Source: Clostridium_B lapidicellarium (lineage in GTDB: Bacteria; Bacillota; Clostridia; Clostridiales; Clostridiaceae). Taken from it: a DNA stretch of 64,000 nucleotides. The stretch covers positions 62,001 through 126,000 of the forward strand of contig NZ_JBGFFE010000003.1 of the NCBI RefSeq assembly GCF_041224415.1, read 5' to 3'. Both the position numbers and the translations under genes were made by a program. A model generated the notes under the pieces. The model ran no database searches. It was not told the DNA's origin and saw only the letters and a list, made by a program, of their open reading frames with translations. Positions 61,105 through 64,000 of the stretch are shown here, in pieces (within the stretch, counting starts at the first letter, position 1; every line of letters starts with the position of its first letter).

Positions 61105-61164
61105 TACATTAAAAGTCGGGTGGATTTTCTAGACCAGCTGAAAATCCACCCGACTTTTAATGTA
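61105..61164. terminator. Strong bidirectional terminator
   Basis: A perfect 25-bp inverted repeat (61105-61129 with 61140-61164; core AAAAGTCGGGTGGATTTTC) between convergent feoB and the permease gene, with A/T tracts in both arms. Confidence 0.9.
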
Positions 61165-61179
61165 ATATATACTTAAATC

Positions 61180-62652
61180 CTATTTTAAATATTTCATCTC
61201 TTCTTCAATACTGTCGAAATCCACTTCTTCCGGTTTTATTACGGAAGTGTGATGTTTCTTCTTGTACCAAAGCCACAATCCTATAAACAGTGGAAGACCT
61301 ATATAGGATGAAATCACTCCGCTCCAGTCTATCTTAGCAGCTCCAAAGTAGGTGATTCCCTGACCTAATATAACTATAATGCACAGCGTAAGAGCTATAA
61401 CCGGCCCAAGCGGGAATAATTTAGCCTTGTATTTCAGCTTACCAAAATCCCTTTTTTGTACTGTATAGGCTTTTCTAAAACGATAGTGGCAAAGTGCTAT
61501 CCCGAGCCAGGCTACAAACCCTGCCAGACCTGAAGCTGCCACCAGCCATACATAAACTGTAGATTCTGCATAAAGCCCTGTAAGAAAACAAGCAGATGCC
61601 ACTATCGTGGTAAGTATCAATGAATTTACCGGTACTCCCCTTGAATTAACCTTTGCCAGCCATGCAGGGGCTTTCTTACCTTTGGCCAGAGAATATAACA
61701 TCCTAGTAGAAGCATACATTCCAGAATTTCCTGCAGATAACACCGAAGTCAATATAACAGCATTCATAAGAGAAGCTGCACCAGCTATTCCCGCTCTTTT
61801 GAATACCAACGTGAAGGGACTTGTTTTAACACCTGCATCCATATAGGGTATTAGAGCCCCGACTACAAATATGGTACCTACATAAAACAAAATTATTCTC
61901 CAAAATATAGTATTTATTGCCCTTGGTATATTTTTTTCAGGGTTTTCACTTTCACCTGCTGCTATACCTACAAGTTCAGTACCTTGAAATGAAAAACCCG
62001 CAATCAGGAATACCATGAAAATTGATTTAAAGCCTCCAACAAACGGAGCTTCTCCAACGGTAAAATTTTTCAATCCAACCGGTTTCCCGTTGAATATGCC
62101 AAATATAGTTGCTATCCCAATTATTAAAAATACGATAACCGTAAAAACTTTGATCCCTGCAAACCAGAATTCAGATTCTCCATAAGCCCTTGCGGACAGT
62201 AAATTAAGACCTACAATCAATGCTAGAAAAGATATGCTCCATATAATGGCAGGTGTATTTGGAAACCAGTACTTCATTATGAGAGCTCCAGCTACCATCT
62301 CTGCTGCCACGGTTATGGACCAGTTGTACCAGTAATTCCAACCCAGTGCAAAACCTAAAGCCGGATCTACAAATTTTGTGGCATAAGTTTCAAAAGAACC
62401 TGAATCCGGCATATATGTGGCCATTTCTCCCAGGCTAGTCATCAAAAAATATACCATGACTCCTATACAGCCATAAGCTATCAGTGCTCCTCCTGGACCT
62501 GCCTGTTTTATAGTAGCTCCCAGTGCCAAAAATATGCCTGTTCCTATGGCTCCGCCCATAGCAATCATGTTTAAATGTCGTGCCTTGAGTCCTCTCTTTA
62601 GTTTATAAGTATTTTTTTCAGTTAATCTTTTCGCTGTATTTGCATTTTGCAT
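61180..62652 (-). CDS. lysP: Amino-acid permease, probable lysine permease
   Basis: 490 residues, APC superfamily (AAT family), 12 membrane segments. Start of TM1 LKARHLNMIAMGGAIGTGIFLALG, then the GEMATYMPDSGSFETYATKFVDPALGFALGWNYWYNW block, and FSFQGTELVGIAAGESENPEKNIPRAI are typical LysP/GabP-type. Upstream is a lysine riboswitch, so lysine is the most likely substrate. ATG 62652 with GGGAGGAA upstream. Confidence 0.88.
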   Translation of the reverse strand: MQNANTAKRLTEKNTYKLKRGLKARHLNMIAMGGAIGTGIFLALGATIKQAGPGGALIAYGCIGVMVYFLMTSLGEMATYMPDSGSFETYATKFVDPALGFALGWNYWYNWSITVAAEMVAGALIMKYWFPNTPAIIWSISFLALIVGLNLLSARAYGESEFWFAGIKVFTVIVFLIIGIATIFGIFNGKPVGLKNFTVGEAPFVGGFKSIFMVFLIAGFSFQGTELVGIAAGESENPEKNIPRAINTIFWRIILFYVGTIFVVGALIPYMDAGVKTSPFTLVFKRAGIAGAASLMNAVILTSVLSAGNSGMYASTRMLYSLAKGKKAPAWLAKVNSRGVPVNSLILTTIVASACFLTGLYAESTVYVWLVAASGLAGFVAWLGIALCHYRFRKAYTVQKRDFGKLKYKAKLFPLGPVIALTLCIIVILGQGITYFGAAKIDWSGVISSYIGLPLFIGLWLWYKKKHHTSVIKPEEVDFDSIEEEMKYLK

Positions 62653-62713
62653 TTTTATTCCTCCCTATGGGTTTCTTAAAATTCCCATAAGTGAATTAAC
62701 CAAGATGAGCATT

Positions 62714-62741
62714 AAAAAATACCTTGAGAGTACACCCAAGG
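62714..62741 (-). terminator. Riboswitch-controlled terminator before the lysine permease
   Basis: Minus strand CCTTGGG (62741-62735) with CTCAAGG (62728-62722), one G-U pair, followed by ATTTTTTA (T6 at 62719-62714). It lies between the lysine aptamer and the permease gene. Confidence 0.82.
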
Positions 62742-62770
62742 CAATTAAACATAAAATATTAATTCCACAA

Positions 62771-62953
62771 TGAATGATAGCTCTCCACAATAAACTCTTG
62801 TGACAGTCCTGTACATATTCTATACAAGCCCAGCTATTCAGCCTTAAAGCATCGGTTAAATACTTCGGCAAAATTTCCTTTCAAATTGCTTCAATGTGCT
62901 TAACTCCACAATCCTACTCTTAAATTTTGCACCTCTATCCCAGCTATTCACTT
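62771..62953 (-). promoter_or_regulatory. Lysine riboswitch (L box)
   Basis: The minus-strand leader carries the L-box landmarks in order: GATAGAGGTGC (62939-62929), AAGAGTA, GAAAGG, GCCGAAG, GGCTG, GACTGTCA and the closing GAGAGCTATC; the 5' GATAG pairs with CTATC (62780-62776) as P1. Ordering and spacing follow the B. subtilis lysC leader. Downstream is a terminator, so lysine should reduce permease transcription. Confidence 0.93.
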
Positions 62954-62964
62954 ACAATAAGTAC

Positions 62965-62993
62965 ATTATGAACTAAAAGTAAAGTTTAGTCAA
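62965..62993 (-). promoter_or_regulatory. Promoter of the lysine-permease transcript
   Basis: Minus strand TTGACT (62993-62988), a 17-base spacer and CATAAT (62970-62965); the transcript starts just before the L box. Confidence 0.72.
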
Positions 62994-63022
62994 CATATTT
63001 TAACGATTTTTTAAATTAAATA

Positions 63023-63051
63023 TTGAATATATCTCTGAATTAATATATTAT
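63023..63051 (+). promoter_or_regulatory. Promoter of rubrerythrin gene
   Basis: TTGAAT (63023-63028), 17-base spacer, TATTAT (63046-63051), 50 bases before the start. A peroxide-regulator (PerR) box is expected for such genes, but I see only a loose AT-rich match near 63068-63084, not scored. Confidence 0.5.
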
Positions 63052-63102
63052 ATTATATAGAACAAAGTATTAAATTATATTATTTATCAGGAGGTAATTT
63101 TT

Positions 63103-63690
63103 ATGACATCTTTAAAAGGTACAAAAACTGCTGAAAACCTAATGAAAGCTTTTGCAGGAGAATCTCAAGCAAGAAACAGATATACTTATTATTCCTCTAT
63201 TGCAAAAAAAGAAGGGTATGTTCAGATTTCCAATATATTCTTGGAAACTGCCGGAAACGAAAGAGAACATGCCAAGAGATTCTTTAAATTTCTAGACAGG
63301 GATTTGCACTGCGAGGCCGTAGAAATAAACAATGCATCTTATCCGGTCGCACTTGGAGATACCAAGACTGTTTTGAAAGCAGCTGCCAATGGAGAACATG
63401 AAGAAGCCTATGAACTATATCCTTCCTTTGCCGATACAGCAGACAAAGAGGGTTTTCCTGCTATAGCAACTGTTTTTAGAAAAATACTGGAAGTTGAAAA
63501 ACATCATGAGCAGAGATATCTGGCACTGCTTAAGAATGTGGAAAACGGCACTGTGTTTAAGAAAGATAAACCTTGTAAGTGGATATGTACCAACTGCGGA
63601 TATATTTATGAAGGTACATCTGCCCCCCAGTTTTGTCCTGCCTGTGCTCATCCTCAATCATACTTTCAGCTGTTTGTTGAACAATTTTAA
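63103..63690 (+). CDS. Rubrerythrin
   Basis: 195 residues, NADH/ferredoxin-linked peroxide reductase. The ferritin-like diiron domain (1-150) has FAGESQARNRYTYY, NEREHAKRFF and ILEVEKHHEQRY with glutamate ligands E20, E53, E128-type; the C-terminal rubredoxin domain has CTNCGYIYEG and CPACAHPQSYF. It protects against hydrogen peroxide in anaerobes. ATG 63103 with AGGAGGTAA upstream. It is monocistronic. Confidence 0.96.
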   Translation: MTSLKGTKTAENLMKAFAGESQARNRYTYYSSIAKKEGYVQISNIFLETAGNEREHAKRFFKFLDRDLHCEAVEINNASYPVALGDTKTVLKAAANGEHEEAYELYPSFADTADKEGFPAIATVFRKILEVEKHHEQRYLALLKNVENGTVFKKDKPCKWICTNCGYIYEGTSAPQFCPACAHPQSYFQLFVEQF

Positions 63691-63701
63691 TAATACTTAT
63701 C

Positions 63702-63730
63702 AGGGGAATCACTATTTAGATGATTCCCCT
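63702..63730. terminator. Terminator between rubrerythrin and MutS-related gene
   Basis: AGGGGAATCA (63702-63711) pairs with TGATTCCCCT (63721-63730) over 10 bp, nine-base loop. The right arm lies within the last codons of the convergent gene. The T tract is weak in both directions. Confidence 0.6.
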
Positions 63731-63999
63731 ATATCTATTCCTGCCATTTTCATTAAATAAAGTGCATTCCTTGTAGTCGAAACTCCTCTTCTGAGCTTAT
63801 AGTCAAATTTAATCTTACCATCTTCATAATACTCTGCAAAATGATAGTTTTTTACCCTGCTGCCGTTCTCTTTCTCCATGTCGGCAAGCTCTAGATCGTG
63901 TGTGGATACCATTCCGCATGTTTTACCAGCTGCAAGGTTTTTTATCAAAATTTTAGCCCCCAAATGCCTGTCGATGGAATTTGTCCCCTTAAATATCTC
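63712..63999 (-). CDS. MutS-related ATPase, C-terminal end (runs off the window)
   Basis: The frame is open to the right edge, so only the last 95 residues or so are seen. They include DEIFKGTNS-like EIFKGTNSIDRHLGAKIL, the MutS switch STHDLELADME, NYHFAEYYEDGKIKFDYKLRRGVSTTRNALYLM and AGIDIGESSK. This matches MutS-family ATPases (MutS domain V proteins) rather than the mismatch-repair MutS at 12414. The function of such proteins (sometimes linked to membrane or recombination) is unclear. The start is outside. Confidence 0.82.
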   Translation of the reverse strand, partial: EIFKGTNSIDRHLGAKILIKNLAAGKTCGMVSTHDLELADMEKENGSRVKNYHFAEYYEDGKIKFDYKLRRGVSTTRNALYLMKMAGIDIGESSK

Positions 64000-64000
64000 A

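Noticed and set aside
63060..63102. PerR box before rubrerythrin
   Set aside because: Only a loose AT-rich similarity to TTATAAT-N-ATTATAA; not above background in such AT-rich DNA.
1..64000. CRISPR arrays, insertion sequences, prophage, rRNA or tRNA genes
   Set aside because: No regularly spaced repeats, transposases, phage structural genes or RNA gene signatures were seen; the single tyrosine recombinase is chromosomal Xer-like.

Overview
The window looks like chromosome of a low-GC, strictly anaerobic, spore-forming Firmicute, most likely Clostridium in the broad sense. The evidence is the AT-rich sequence, AGGAGG-type ribosome sites with frequent GTG/TTG starts, a spoVA germination/dipicolinate cluster, indolepyruvate:ferredoxin oxidoreductase, an Etf-linked lactate dehydrogenase, rubrerythrin, two ferrous-iron transporters and 2-hydroxyacyl-CoA-dehydratase-type activases. 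The exact species cannot be read from the sequence. I see no rRNA, tRNA, CRISPR array, insertion sequence or prophage.

Layout. (1) 1-10943 (+): a C-P lyase operon, phnH(partial)-I-J-K-M-acetyltransferase-L-[PHP/IMPase fusion]-D-C-E-E, combining phosphonate uptake and cleavage. The usual phnN and phnP are absent and a two-domain phosphoesterase/phosphatase stands in the expected place. (2) 10960-19580 (+): tRNA modification, mismatch repair and RNA chaperone genes miaB-mutS-mutL-miaA-hfq, then a YnbB-type PLP enzyme. (3) 19593-21862: lexA and a divergent cysteine-rich acidic protein share one LexA box; a tyrosine recombinase follows. lexA has a long structured leader. (4) 21863-22598: AT-rich intergenic stretch with palindromes. 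(5) 22599-25532 (+): two DUF2229/HgdD-like proteins plus a BadF/HgdC-type ATPase activase, an uncharacterised ATP-driven electron-transfer module. (6) 25708-27395: yitT, a DUF3006 protein and a membrane protein. (7) 27566-32170 (-): iorAB behind a clear sigma-54 promoter, next to a sigma-54 activator gene. (8) 32291-35476 (-): spoVAC-AD-AE bracketed by two DUF1657 proteins and a DUF421 protein. (9) 35631-40139 (-): argC-J-B-D with an ArgR box over the -35 element.

(10) 40264-47675 (-): lactate utilisation: FadR-type regulator, lactate permease, nickel lactate racemase, EtfB, EtfA, FAD-linked lactate dehydrogenase; a palindromic operator sits just behind the lctP promoter. (11) 47743-49164 (-): a YprB-like RNase H-fold protein and a HAD phosphatase. 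(12) 49286-51606 (+): Fur-box feoA-feoB plus a 51-residue FeoB-associated protein. (13) 51642-54424 (-): argS and galE. (14) 54504-58561 (-): potABCD polyamine transporter behind a leader with promoter, candidate aptamer region, possible antiterminator and strong terminator; it matches no riboswitch class I know. (15) 58648-61164 (+): a second feoA-feoB with a different palindromic operator. (16) 61180-62993 (-): an amino-acid permease behind a convincing lysine riboswitch. (17) 63023-63690 (+): rubrerythrin, then the C-terminus of a MutS-related ATPase at the right edge.

The best candidates for new biology are the PHP/IMPase fusion in the C-P lyase operon, the pot leader RNA, the DUF2229/activase module, and the lexA leader with its SOS-linked cysteine-rich partner.
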